DNA of 64,000 nucleotides from Phragmites australis (Eukaryota; Streptophyta; Magnoliopsida; Poales; Poaceae): contig NC_084930.1 in NCBI RefSeq assembly GCF_958298935.1, positions 23,348,001-23,412,000 on the forward strand. Direction: 5' to 3'. Below are positions 48,190 to 59,626 of this stretch, piece after piece. The notes under the pieces are model-generated. The model saw only the letters and a list, made by a program, of their open reading frames with translations. It was not told the DNA's origin and did not search any database. The first letter of the stretch is position 1. Every line of letters begins with the position of its first letter. A program made the position numbers and the translations under genes.

Positions 48190-49517
48190 AAAGACTAGAG
48201 TACTTTCGGTCTACATTCTTCTAGCAAAATGACAGTCAACAAAAAGAAATAATGCCTAGTAAAATGGAGTGTCCTCTGCCAACCCATAGATCAGGGGGGT
48301 TAAGGGATTCAAAATCTCGATGCTCAAAACAATGCTCTACTATGTAAATGGCTATACAAAATTAGTATTCGAGGAAGGGATTGGCATAACCTAATTCGTA
48401 ATAAATATTTGGGATCAAAATGTCTTTCTCAAGTTAGTTAGTGCACAGGTGATTCCCACTTCTGGGCAGGGTTGATGAAGGTGAAGCGTCATCTTTTTCA
48501 CTTTGGTACCTTCATAATCAAATATGGCTCAGAAAAATCAGGTTTTGGGAAGATACTTGGCTTGGTTATTCACCATTGAGCAACCAATATCCTTGTCTTT
48601 ATAACATAGCATGTAACAGACATGGTAGCCAACGTTCTTCAATCTTTTCCACCAAACATCACTTTCCATCGAGATATGAGCAGACCTAAATTGATAGCAT
48701 GGAATGAGTTGCTCCCTCACCTTATCAACATGAATCTTTCATTGAAACCAGACGAATTCCCATGGAAGTTGAACAAATCTAGATCTTTCTTGGTTCGGTT
48801 CCTTTATCGAACTCTTATAAACAATGATGAACCTCAAAGGAGCAAAAAAAATCTGGAAGACAAAACTACCTCTAAAGATAAAGATCTTCCTTTGGTACCT
48901 ACAAGAGGAGTCCTAATAAAAGATAATCTTATCAAGAGACAATGGTAGGGTAGTCAAAAGTGTTACTTTTGTCACAAGAATGAGATGATTAAGCATCTCT
49001 TTTTCGATTGCCGCTTTGCACGATCTACATGATTTATCATTCAAGTGGCTTCCAACATTTACCCACAAAAAAGTGTTCCAAATATGTTTGGTAACTGGCT
49101 TCGTGGGATTAGTAACCAATGGAAAGAGAAAATAATTGTAGCGACAACAATGTTTTCTTGGTCGTTGTGGCTATGCAGAAATGATGTGGTTTTTAACAAA
49201 AGGAAAATTAACTCTCCTTTGCAGGTTATCTTTACATGTATGTGTTTGCTCCATACATGGGTTGTATTGCAGCAGCAGGAGCACCGACATTTGATGGTGA
49301 CGGCATGTAATCTTATGGTGCGGGTGGTCTAGATTTCGGATTGAAGGCCCATAGACCACTAGCTGGTTGTCTTTCTTTCTGGTTCCTTTTCTTTGTTTTT
49401 TCTTTATATGGTTGTGTGTGTCAGAGCTATGCAGAAACCAGAAGTGAACTCTTATATGCTTGTATCATCTTGATGTAACTCTAAGATTCAATAAAACTTC
49501 CTTTATCAAAAAAAAAG
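48190..49517 (+). pseudogene. L1-type LINE, 5'-truncated, 3' end of ORF2
   Basis: The plus strand holds the C-terminal end of a plant LINE ORF2. Near 48270 CQPIDQGGLRDSKS marks the end of the RT region. The zf-RVT domain follows around 48780-49020 with YLVP-type then CYFCHKNEMIKHLFFDC. Next is a tail with GNWLRGISNQWKEKI and ATTMFSWSLWLCRNDVVFNK. A 3' UTR ends with an AATAAA signal (49489) and a poly(A) run (about 49508-49516). Frames are broken by stops at 48948 and 49029. The left junction with the gypsy remnant is near 48190; no TSD was found. Confidence 0.8.
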
Positions 49518-50060
49518 TAATGGTGAACGGTTGCCCTAGAGAAACAATCTGACATGGCCGGGGCTTTTGGCAAGGGGACCCCTTTCCCGATGTGATTCAT
49601 AATTGTGATGGATGTTCTCTGTTGGAGCTAATCTTGATATTTTGTATCTGCATGTTTATTTTTGTTTTGCATGTAGTTAGTATATTTGCATAGGCTGGTG
49701 TGAATCAGCAGGAAGAGCATGCATGGACATGTACAGGTGCTGATGTGTCATGCAAGACGGACGTTGCCACGTGAAGCAATGCTGCATGCAAGAGCAATGG
49801 AGCCAACAAACTGAGTCAAGTGGTGCTGCAGGCTGAGAGATTTGGCTTGGTAATTATCTAGTGGTTGCATGCATGAGCTAGTACCAAGTGATGTGGTCAA
49901 GATAGTTAGTACATGCATGTCATTAGCTAGTGGGTCACATTATGTTACATTACTATGCCTAACATTACAACTGACATAACTTAATTAAATGCACATTACA
50001 CTACATTACGATGACTCACATTCCAACAACAATGCATGGACTAGACAGAACGTGATGACT
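49518..50060. other. Unassigned interval
   Basis: Between the LINE tail and the second Harbinger gene. 49690-49960 is rich in GCATGCAT-like words. No supported ORF and no repeat partner were found. Confidence 0.4.
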
Positions 50061-51372
50061 GATCTACTATGCTCCATGATGACTCCATAGGCGCTCTACC
50101 AGATCATCACGCAGTTGATAGTGGAATGCCTGGTTCTTGATTACTTTAGTGACTTCTATGTGCTAGAGGACGGCTTGGTCTGGATCACGACCCACTGTCG
50201 CTTTCTCGCCCATATAATCATATACCTCCTCCTCATCAATGCCACCCCTCTTGTCCTCAATTATCATATTGTGCATTATAACATATGCGGTCATAATATT
50301 GTGTAGTGTGCTTTCATTCCAAATTCTTCCTAGACCGCAAATTATGGCGAACTCGACTGTAGGGCGCCAAATGCGTGTCCAACATCTTTCTAGACTAATG
50401 CTTGCATGGCAGAGAAATGCATGCTCTTGTTCCTCCTTGGTGCTGAAATTGGCTTCACTATGGTCGCTCATTCGGGGTAAATTCCATCACCTAGGTAGTA
50501 GCCCATGCCATTCGTCTTACTGTTAATAGTGTATGACATAGGAGGCGTAGTCCCATCCGTGAGCCTACTGAAATCTTTAGAGTGGTGCAAAATATTTATG
50601 TCAGACTACCGGGCATTCCAAAGAAAGCATGCTATATCTAGGATATTTGCACGTATGACTGGTATATGCGTCATGCCACATTTTCGAGTAGTTCTTCCAA
50701 ACCCAATGCATGTAGTCGATGCTCTACAGCTCGAGGGAACCCTCTCTACTCGCCAATGGCTAACAATCTAACATTATCCTCCGTAGTGGGAGCGCAGAGG
50801 TACTGATTGGAGAAAAGCAGGACAACACCTTGCACAAACTTTGTCAAGGTGAGCATCCTTGTGCTACCCCAGATACGAACATATTCATCCACTGCGTCTA
50901 CACTAACTCCGTATGCCAGTTGCCGTATGGCAGCTGTCATCTTCTAGAGGGGACTTAGGCCTAGCTTCCCAGTGGCATCTCTCTTCTGCTAAAACCATGG
51001 GTCGTGGTTCTCCACAGCAGCGGCAATTCTCGAAAACAATGGCCAACTCATCTGAAACCTTAGAGGGTGAATAGTCGTTAGTACGCATCACAAAATATAA
51101 ACGTGTTAGTAAGGAAGATGGTCTCACCTACGACGGAACAATGTATCACCATACACTGGGATGTCGGCGAAGTAGTCCTAAAATAGCCTAGCAGCACCTT
51201 CCTAGTGCCCATAGTCTATGACTACATGTCCTAGTACGGAGCCAAGTTGATGCGTGTGACCTTGGGCAGCAAGTTCTTCCTCCTCGATGGCGATCAACAA
51301 TATCAGTTCATTCTCATCATCGCTCGAGTCCGATGAGAACATGAATGGATCTCCGGATGTAGACGAGCTCAT
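50061..51372 (-). pseudogene. PIF/Harbinger transposase, second family, decayed
   Basis: Exon 1 (51372-51128) reads MSSSTSGDPFMFSSDSSDDE and ends DIPVYGDTLFRRR. A 76-bp intron (51127-51052, GTGAG..CAG) splits an Arg codon. Exon 2 gives MSWPLFSRIAAAVENHDPWF, MTAAIRQLAYGVSVDAVDEY, VRIWGSTRMLTLTKFVQGV and APTTEDNVRLLAIGE, the usual N-terminal part of plant PIF transposases. After a stop at 50746 come NGMGYYLGDGIYPE, IMTAYVIMHNMIIEDKRGG, and a C-terminus reading KNQAFHYQLRDDLVERLWSH. The catalytic core is scrambled by frameshifts (50720-50470). Unlike the element at 30383, no clear TIR was found. Confidence 0.8.
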
Positions 51373-52899
51373 TGTGTAAATATGAATACGGAGGCAATTG
51401 TGCCTCTCTACTTTGGTAGAAGCCCTCTTTTATAGCAACGGTTGGGAAATGGACTGCCTACCGCTGGATATTTGAAGTTATTACCAACGGAATAATGTTT
51501 CTTCACTTGCATTACATTATACTGAGAAGTGCAAATAACTCGACCCTTGTGTTCAATTGCATCAAAATGATCATAATGCCAAAGGCTTATTCTGATATTG
51601 ATGCGAACCTTTCTCTCATCATAAAATGTCATTTCTCTCTGGATGAAGAGCTGCGTCATGCTATGATAATGGCGTATAAATCCTACAGGCAAAATCTTTT
51701 TGTCCTCATTTTAAAAACTAAGCATTGTTTCCTTGACACTATGAACTGGTTGAGAGCATGTTACCATGGAATCAACGAAATTTAATCAAAGTAGCAATAG
51801 CCCCCAAAAGAACATTCCTAAAAGTGGACAATCTTTCTAGCTACAATTTTCATTTCTATTACTGTTATTTGATTGCAACCAAGCCTTGCCTTTTGTTAAT
51901 GAGCTGTTGCTACAAAAAATTACAAAACTAGACTCTTTTCATCGTTTTATCTATCATTTTGCATGAAAGATGAGTACGGAGTGCACTGTTATGCAACCAT
52001 TTACGCAAGCTTTTGCAGAGTTTGAGCTCTCAGGTTATAGCTTGCAGTGTTAAATATAATCAACAATAATTTTAACCTGCTATTGATTTGTTGAAGTGGA
52101 AAACTGATATTACTGTCACAGTAGTATAAAAGAGTAGTTGCTTCTCTTCGGAAAATAACCCGTGATAGATATGCAGAGCTTGCCTTTTGATACGACTGTT
52201 GGTATAAAACAGTTGTTTTGCTCTTTGTAACAACTCCAGTATATAGTATTGTTCAATCTAATAAATCGTTTCATGCATTCATTCACTAGATGTGCATCTT
52301 TACCAAGTATTGCTGAAGGTCCATATGATTTTGTATTCTCATATGCTACTATGTATATTTTCAGTTGTTAGTTATTTATTTCACAAGATGTGCATCTTTA
52401 CCAAGTATTATTAAAGGTCGATAGGATTTTATATTCTCATATGCTATTATGCATATTTTGCAGATAGTAAATAGCCAAGAGAATATAATGGCCATGAGTG
52501 CAGTGCTATAAGACAATAAATAATTTTGTCTATGCCACTTCACTGTTGCAGATGGAACATGCTTTTTAATGTGAGCTGAAACTCTTTTATATGTTGAAAC
52601 TTTTGATGGGACCATGCGTTTTGGAGACGACAATGCACTGCTAATTGTTGGCCTACTATGGCGGGTTTACTAAACAATTTCTTCAATTCCTTCATTACTA
52701 AATATTTTCTTCAATTCCTCCGCAACAAACTCTACTAGGCTTGCAACAAACGGGACATTGGCGTGTCCTTGGTCTTGAACTGACTGTGCTAAACTGTGCT
52801 TGCTCTCTCTAAAGTTTTTTTACATAAAGTTTTTGAAACCTAAATACAATGGTCTTCTTGATGAGGAAATCTACTACATAGTACAATATGATTTTTTTT
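51373..52899. other. Unassigned 1.5-kb interval with a 98-bp tandem duplication
   Basis: AT-rich sequence. The duplication lies at 52284-52480. ORFs at 51408-51692 and 51495-51785 have no domain. Part of it may be the intron-like tail of the CACTA D second module, which reads leftward, but no homology to the tails of B or C was seen. Confidence 0.4.
52284..52480. repeat. 98-bp tandem duplication
   Basis: GATGTGCATCTTTACCAAGT at 52289 and again at 52387, with TATTCTCATATGCTA following in both copies. Confidence 0.85.
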
Positions 52900-53200
52900 T
52901 CTAAATCACCGAAATCATGCAATCACCGAGATGGGAGGTAACTAGGGTTTCGATGGGGAGGATGGGATGGTGCTTACCCGTTGGGCTTGAAGGGGATGTA
53001 GGAGAGCCGGAGAGGTGGTCCTCGACGTCGGCGTCAGGGCCGGCGGTGGCTCCTCCTCCGTGGGGGGTGATGGCGGCGAGGGCTCCGGGGACGAATTGGC
53101 GTTGGGAGGAGGCGGCGGCGCGTCGGGGTGGCATTGGGAGGAGGCGGCGGCACGTCGGGGCTCAGGTGACTGAAGCAAACGAGGAGGTGGCACTAGGGTG
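52900..53200 (-). other. CACTA D second module, GC-rich leader
   Basis: Minus strand carries CCGCCGCCTCCTCCCAA-type repeats; a Pro-rich frame (e.g. SSPEPSPPSPPTEEEPPP, 53193-52942) is open but low-complexity. CTCCTATATTTATCTCC at about 53235 may be a TATA box. Position and composition match the leaders following TNP2 in B and C. Confidence 0.45.
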
Positions 53201-53235
53201 AATAGAGGAACGAGGATGCGGCTAAGTGTTGGAGA

Positions 53236-53372
53236 TAAATATAGGAGACATATCAGTGCCGGTTATATGTACAATCGGCACTGATAGTTGAAGTATAAGT
53301 GTACAATCGGCACTGATAGTTGAAGTATCAGTGCCGGTTACTACATAGAACCGGCACTGATACTAGTTTTCC
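53236..53372. repeat. CACTA D internal subterminal repeats
   Basis: Six copies of ATCAGTGCCGGTT or AACCGGCACTGAT (some with GATT for GGTT), including a 37-38 bp direct repeat around GTACAATCGGCACTGATAGT. Confidence 0.85.
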
Positions 53373-53779
53373 CAGTAAATATTCTTCTATTGTTAAATTC
53401 CCTGGAAGTATAATAAATAGTTTTAATATTATAAAATAAATGTTGTAATCTGGAAAATAGTTTTAGAAAATCCATATTAATTCTTATAATATTTAAAAAT
53501 GTTTTGTTTGACAAAATAAATGCTTTAATATGCTTTGTTGCATATAAAATTAGTTTTAATTCTAGAAAAATGCAAATAAATTTTATAAAATCTTTTTAAC
53601 TTGTTTTATGTTGAAAAATAATTCTAGAAAATTTCAAAAAAATGTTTAGGCCTTTTAAAATATATATGCACTTGATATAAATTAAAGCATATTATTACAT
53701 CACCCATACATGTCCTTGATACAAAATAAAGCTTAACCTAAATATTATACAAATTTCACCAAATACGTGAAAGCTGCTT

Positions 53780-56700
53780 TCACTGAACGGTTAATGCTTC
53801 GTTATGGTCGCAGCGTATGTAGGTACCTTCCGCAGTGTTATCAATGAGAGGCAGTTCGACATTCTCTCCAAAAGGAGGCAGGTCTTCGAATTTGTCGCAG
53901 TCTTCATCGTCAACAACATTCTCAACACCGACGATTTTTCTTTTTCCTTGAAGAACCACATAATGCTCCTCCTTGTTAGCTGGGTTCGGGTCCTTTACAT
54001 AGAAGACTTGTGCAACATCGTTGGCAAGCACGAATGGTTGTTCTCTGTATCCGACGAGTTTGAGGTCCACGGTAGTCATACCATACTTGTCGACCTTGAC
54101 TCCCCCTGTGAGTCTGACCTATTGGCACCGAAACAGAGGGACCATCAACTCGCCATATTCAAGTTCCCAAATCTCCTCTATGAATCCATAGTAGGTCTCC
54201 CTGTTGCCAGCGCGGTCACAGGCATCAGTACGGACACCGCTATTTCGGTTAGTGCTCTTGTTGTCTTGTGCTTGTGTATAAAATGTATAGCTGTTAATCT
54301 CGTATGCTTGGAATGTGCGAATCGTAGTTGACAGCCCATTTGCCAGCAGTTCCAATAGAGCATCGTTGGTATCCTTACCCATCATGAGTTGACGTAACCA
54401 ATTACCGAAATTATCTCTGTGCTCTTTTGCGATCCAATCATCTGACTTTGTTGGATTTGTGGAGCGTAGCATGCTCACATGCATTTTGACATACGGGATC
54501 GCTACAACTGCATGTTGCAGAACTGCGAAGTGTGCTTGAGTGAATGAAGCACAATCTTTGATATGGATTGAAGTATGACCTATCGTCCCTTTCCCCTTTA
54601 GCCTCCCCTCATAGCGAGATATAGGCATACCAATCACGTTCAGTTTCATATAGTCAATGCAAAACTCAATGACCTCCTCCGTACTCCAACCTTGGGCAAT
54701 GCAACCTTCCGGACGACCTCGATTACGAACATATTTCTTCAGAACCCCCATGAACCTTTCGAAAGGATACATCTGATGCAAAAACACGGAGCCAAGGCTC
54801 TTTATCTCACCCACAATGTGAACAATTAGATGGGGCATTATATCAAAAAATGTCAGAGGGAAAATAGTTTCAAACTGACATATAGTATGGACCATGTCTT
54901 CCTGTAGCTTTGCCAGTTTGTTCGGATCAATGACCTTCTGTGAAATTGCGTTGAAGATTGAACACAGCTTAATGATTGGGTCTTGGATCTTATCCGGCAG
55001 AATACCTCGAATTGCAACTGGAAGCATCTGCGTCATCATCACGTGACAATCATGAGACTTCATGCCAACTAACTTCGTATCTTTCATGTTTACAAAGCTC
55101 CTAATATTGGAGGAGTAACCGGTCGGAACTTTGACATCACTCAAGCAACCACACAGGCGGATCTTCTCTTCCTTGCTTATAGTGTAGCAAGCTGTGGGAA
55201 GTTTCTTTTTGCCGTTGTCTAATTGTATGTAGTGTAGGTCCTTCCTGAGGTTCATTTCTTCCAGGTCTAGCTGTGCATTTAGTGTATCTTTTGTTTTGCC
55301 GGGTATGTCTAGTAAGGTACCAATCAAGCTATCAAACACATTCTTCTCCATGTGCATGACGTCGATTGCGTGTCAGACCATAAGATACTTTCAATAAGGT
55401 AGCAACCAAAATATTGACATCTTTTTCCACATGGGAGCATTTTGCCCAGCCTGCATTTTTGTACTGCCTGGCCCCTTTCTAAGTACAACTCTAAGTGTCT
55501 TAACCATCTTAAATACCTGTTCTCCACTGCGAATCTTCGGAGCTTGACGAAGCTCCATTGTCCCGTCAAAAGCTCTTTTATTCTTGCGGTTTGGGTGATC
55601 CGGACGGAGGAACCTACGGTGACCCATGAAGATCATTTTTTGGCTGTTTTTTAGCCACCGCCCCTCCGTTTCCTCCAAGCACTGAACACATCCATTGTAC
55701 CCTTTTACAGTCTGCCCTGATAGGTTACCAAGAGCAGGCCAATCTGAAAATCGTCACGAACAGCATCGCGCGCAGGGTAAAATTCTCGCGTCTGTACTCA
55801 TCCCATACCCGTACGCTATCTTTCCACAGTACAAGAAGATCTTCCACCAATGGTTTGAGGTACACATCGATATCGTTGCCTGGTTGATTCGGCCCACTAA
55901 TTAGCAGAGGTATCATAAGGTACTTCCGCTTCATGCACATCCAAGGTGGAAGGTTGTAGATACAGAGAGTCACAGGCCAAGTGCTATGAGTACTTCTCGT
56001 GTTGCCGAAAGGATTCATCCCATCTGTGCTCAACCCGAACCTTATATTCCTCACTTCATCTCTGAATTCCTTGTATTTCGAATCGAATCTCCTCCATTGC
56101 ATGCCATCAGTAGGGTGTCTAAGCATTCTATCTTTCTTGTGCTGTTCGGCGTGCCATCGCATCAGCTCGGTATTCGCTCTGTTAGCAAACAATCATTTCA
56201 AACGGGGGACTATAGGGAAATACCAAGCCACCTTAACGGGGGGGTCTTTTCTTCTTTCTCTTCACCCTACACCATCGCTCTCGATATCATCAACGTTGCT
56301 CTTGTACCGTGGTGCATTGCAAACGCGACACGCTTCCAAGTCTGCATCCTCACCGCGGAACAACATGCAGTCATTTCCACATGCATATATTTTCTCTACT
56401 TCCAATCCCAACGGGCAGACAACCTGCTTGGCATGTTACGTGTTTTCGGGCAACACGTTCCCCTCTGGAAGCAATTCCCTCAAGAATTCTAACAATTCAT
56501 TGAAACCCTTATCGGCCCAACCATTGCTAGCCTTCATTTGCATCAGTGTCAGCACCACATGCAACTTGCTGTGCTCATCTTTACAGTTCAGGTAAACTGG
56601 TGTTTTAGAGTCCTCTATCATGCGCTGGTACTTTTGATGTTGTCTTTCAATGGTGAAGTCCCCCTCCCCATCGCGCAACATTTGTTCTATGCCTTCTTCA

Positions 56701-57282
56701 TTGTTGCCAACAAAAGTGTCTCAATCATCGTTCTCGACAAAAGTATCTTCAAATACTGACATATCGAAGTCTTCATTAGCCGTCGGATCGTTGCCTCCGT
56801 CTCCTTTGACTGTTGGTTGCCCTTCATGCCCAACATCTGCAAGTTCACCGTGCTCAGTCCAACGGGTGTAGCCAGCCTTGAAACCCCTGCGAATCAAGTG
56901 TGCACGGATCTGCTCTATGTTTGAAAACTGCTTCTCATTCTTGCAGTCGACACACGGACAGCATATATAGTGCTCGTCACGCTTCTTTTTTGGCTTCTTG
57001 TACGCCGCGACAGCCCTCAAAAAAGCCTCAATGCCAACAATGAACTCTGGCCCTCGTTCCTTGTACATCCATGACCGGTTTATCTGCAAATCATTATAAT
57101 TAAACACATTGGACTTAGAATCATTAAACATTTCAAAATCTAGAACATATTCATCGAATTACCTCACATCCTGATTGGTCCCTATTTGAGGGCCCATCTC
57201 CTTCCGGTACTTGGGCCGGGTCGGGGGACCCGCCTTCCAAAGGCTGCCGAGTCTGATTACGACCCGTGGGTGGACGTGCCAT
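53780..57282 (-). pseudogene. TNP2-type CACTA transposase, copy D
   Basis: Exon 1 (57282-57163, 40 codons, MARPPTGRNQTRQPLEGGSP) ends GAG before GTAATT. The intron spans 57162-57084; exon 2 starts at 57083 with INRSWMYKERGPEF (Transpos_assoc; Cys motif CCPCVDCKNEKQF). The TNP2 core includes NIRFGLSTDGMNPFGN, NLPPWMCMKRKYLM, GNDIDVYLKPLVEDLLVLW and MIFMGHRRFLRPDHP. DUF4218 includes SHDCHVMMTQMLPVAIRG and QMYPFERFMGVLKKYVRNRG. The DUF4216-like part has RETYYGFIEEIWELEY. Breaks: in-frame stops at 56721, 56436, 55391 and 54119, an extra T in a T-run near 55750, and damage near 56210-56270. From 55678 to 53780 one frame holds with only two stops, so decay is mild. Not functional as it stands. Confidence 0.9.
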
Positions 57283-58079
57283 CCATACAACACAGTATTT
57301 TATCAACTGTACATGTTAAATTCACTATATTGATTAATTAACAGAGGAAATCCACTGGATTATTACTAAAATTCATGACTTTTAAAATATACGCAATCCA
57401 CATACTAGAAAATTAGAGCTAGATTTTAGGGACATTTTGCAAATACCTCCCTGATTTTTTATTCTTTGGATGCCACTCGAATGACAGTTCTAGCGGTATT
57501 TTTGTAATTTTTGAATGGCAATAATGGTTCAACAAGTGGCAAATTTGCAATTATCCATAGATTTTAATGTAGGCACCCAACTCTATTTACATGTGACTTT
57601 TAATCTACTCGTTAAATCATATACAATGATAAAATTGCGACATTTCTCTAATTTATATGGATATTTGAGCTCTTGCTCATTCCAAATTTCAACACTAACT
57701 AACAACCACCTAATTCAAACCTAGAGAAATCTAGCAACTAAAATCCAACTAAGAATCAAATGTAGATCATCTCTATACATCTAACAACGACAAAGTTGCA
57801 AACGTTACCTAAATTAGATCTCAACTACATCTCTAAATCTATAACCATGGAACAAGCACCATCCATCATCAACCCTAGAGCAATCTACCAAGTAATCTAT
57901 CCAAAAATGAAATATAGATCTCACTAACCTTAAAACAGTTGACTCCTCCAAATTTTGAAGGCTCCCACGCAAAAAAAAAACCTTGAATTGCAAAAAAAAA
58001 ATGGCAAGGAGGCGCTGTAACACTAGGCTGCGGCTCTGTTCTGGGTCGAGACAGGGAAGAAGATGGGCTATATATACTA

Positions 58080-58264
58080 TAGTAGCTATAGTGCCAGTTT
58101 AAAAAGGAACCGGCACTGAAACACCACTATCAGTGCCGGTTCTTAACTCCAGGCCCTCGATCGCGGGCGGGAGTTTTAGAACCGGCACTAATACCACTTT
58201 CAGTACCGGTTCCTTTGAACCGGCACTGAAGGTGGTGGCTATTATGTGGGGTTCTGTAGTAGTG
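58080..58264. repeat. CACTA D terminal and subterminal repeats
   Basis: Copies of AACCGGCACTGA and its inverse TATCAGTGCCGGTT lie at 58107, 58127, 58174, 58200 and 58218. The inverted TIR (GGTTCTGTAGTAGTG) ends at 58264. Confidence 0.85.
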
Positions 58265-59358
58265 GAAGGAAAAGAGGGAAAGAGAAAGAAAGCAAAAATT
58301 AAGTCATTTCAAGACACAGCCTTGGAGAAAATCTATGTATTAGTTTTCTTTGGATAACATGGCATGGCCATTTCAAGAGACAACCTTGGAAACTATTGAA
58401 CATGTTCTGAAGGACAGACTAGAAACACATGATCACGGTGAACCAGATACCAGAGAAATGTCATTTTGTTTATGAAAGAACAACCTTGTCAAACGAAAAC
58501 AAGTCAATAAACGTGCTTTTGTCAAGGATGCATTTCGAATTAAGTTGAAATCCTGCTTTATGTGAATAAGTTTTCCAGCTAAAGCTACAATCTTGCTTTT
58601 GTCAAGCATATATAACTCCATATGAAGTGAGATGTATTTTTATAGCTTCTAGAAGAGAACCATAACATAGTAGTGCAAGGTACCGCAACCACGTCATTGA
58701 ATTGCTCGGTTTGCGTAACCACACACTTGACACTCGTATATACAAGCATGATGTACCATTCATGGTCAATTGTAACCTTGAGCTCTCGGTGACCGCTCTA
58801 TGTGTCACGTCCTAATAGACCCTCTTGTACCATAACTTCTTTTCGTACTTAATGAATGTTACGTTGTTCTCCAGTCTATTCTAGAAAAGAAAATCATGGT
58901 CAATTAACCAATTCATGGTGTGCCTCCATGAGATATGCAATTCGATCATTATTTGCCACTCCAAAGCCATAAATATACAAAGTTTGCAACTTTGGATGTA
59001 TTTTGCGTGTTTTTTTTCAATCCGACATCCCGCTGCGATACATCACTTTTGCACCAAACAACTTCGCAGACGCATATGATCAGCCCAACCAAGTGACAAG
59101 ATTTCTCCAAATCCTACCAAGACTCAACTGTGTGCAGCAGCAAGTCATACCAAAGCCAAGAATGTTAGAGAACGAACCCCAGCCCTGTAGCGGCAGCGAG
59201 CAAAGGGTGGCGGAGGCTAGCCCGCTGATGTTTGTCTCGTTGTACATCACCGTGCCGTAGCCCGTAGGTCCATACATGACGAGGCACAAGTTCTAAAAGC
59301 CAGCTAATACACAAGAAGATAAGACACCATACAAGACTAGCTCTTATTATTGTACGTA
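58265..59358. other. Intergenic, with dispersed repeat
   Basis: 58285-58390 contains a short direct repeat (CATTTCAAGACACAGCCTTG and CATTTCAAGAGACAACCTTG). A dispersed repeat copy is at 58440-58625. A minus frame at 59080-59289 (NISGLASATLCSLPLQGWG) looks non-random but I cannot assign it. No gene is called. Confidence 0.4.
58440..58625. repeat. Dispersed repeat, copy 2 (inverted to 34045)
   Basis: Minus strand reads ATATATGCTTGACAAAAGCA, GGAAAACTTATT and TTTCATAAACAAAATGACAT, as in 34045-34255. It contains a second internal TTGACAAAAGCACG motif. Confidence 0.6.
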
Positions 59359-59449
59359 CTTCATTAATTCAAGCCAACAGTCCATGTCTTACAGCACAAG
59401 AACACGATATTCCTTACATAAATTATTCAAACACATCTCCATGCATGAC

Positions 59450-59455
59450 TTTATT
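59450..59455 (-). terminator. Distal poly(A) signal of glycine-rich protein gene
   Basis: AATAAA on the minus strand within GTCAAATAAAGTCATG, 172 bases beyond the stop codon. It is the copy of 59574-59579 in the duplicated 3' UTR. Confidence 0.5.
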
Positions 59456-59573
59456 TGACATGCATAGCCAAACAACACAGCTAATACTTCATTCAAGCCA
59501 ACAGTCCATGTCTTACAGCACAAGAACAAGATATTCCTTACATAAAATATTCAAACACATCTCCATGCATGGC

Positions 59574-59579
59574 TTTATT
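59574..59579 (-). terminator. Proximal poly(A) signal of glycine-rich protein gene
   Basis: AATAAA on the minus strand within GTCAAATAAAGCCATG, about 48 bases beyond the stop codon at 59627. Confidence 0.6.
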
Positions 59580-59626
59580 TGACATGCATAGCCAAACAAC
59601 ACATGTAGCTGTGCTACTTATTTCCA

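Larger units (their letters stand above)
52900..58264 (-). mobile_element. CACTA element D, best preserved
   Basis: The 5' terminus is at 58264: minus strand CACTACTACAGAACCCCACA, followed by subterminal repeats (58080-58250). A 5' noncoding block (57700-57925) matches element C. The TNP2 pseudogene is at 57282-53780. Beyond it come AT-rich sequence, internal subterminal repeats (53236-53372) and a GC-rich leader (53200-52900). The left terminus was not found; the boundary is the last piece with the module order of B and C. The bases flanking the right end are GAA. Confidence 0.78.
59359..59606. repeat. 124-bp tandem duplication spanning the GRP 3' UTR
   Basis: CAAGCCAACAGTCCATGTCT occurs at 59370 and 59494, and the copies stay nearly identical through CCATGCATG(A/G)CTTTATTTGA and CATAGCCAAACAACACA. 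Each copy contains AATAAA on the minus strand. Confidence 0.95.

Noticed and set aside
49690..49960. GCATGCAT-rich stretch as a possible LTR or promoter
   Set aside because: No TG..CA boundaries, no TSD, no TATA box and no neighbouring gene in the right orientation.
53804..54331. 175-codon plus-strand ORF
   Set aside because: Antisense to the C-terminal part of TNP2 D (VDLKLVGYRE..., DPNPANKEEHYVV).
55986..56595. 168- and 198-codon plus-strand ORFs
   Set aside because: They are antisense to the TNP2 core of CACTA D; the minus-strand reading matches the transposase family.
17118..58264. Idea that B and D are two ends of one giant element
   Set aside because: Their TIR inner sequences (AAATAGCC versus ACCCCACA) and subterminal motifs differ, and each has its own TNP2.
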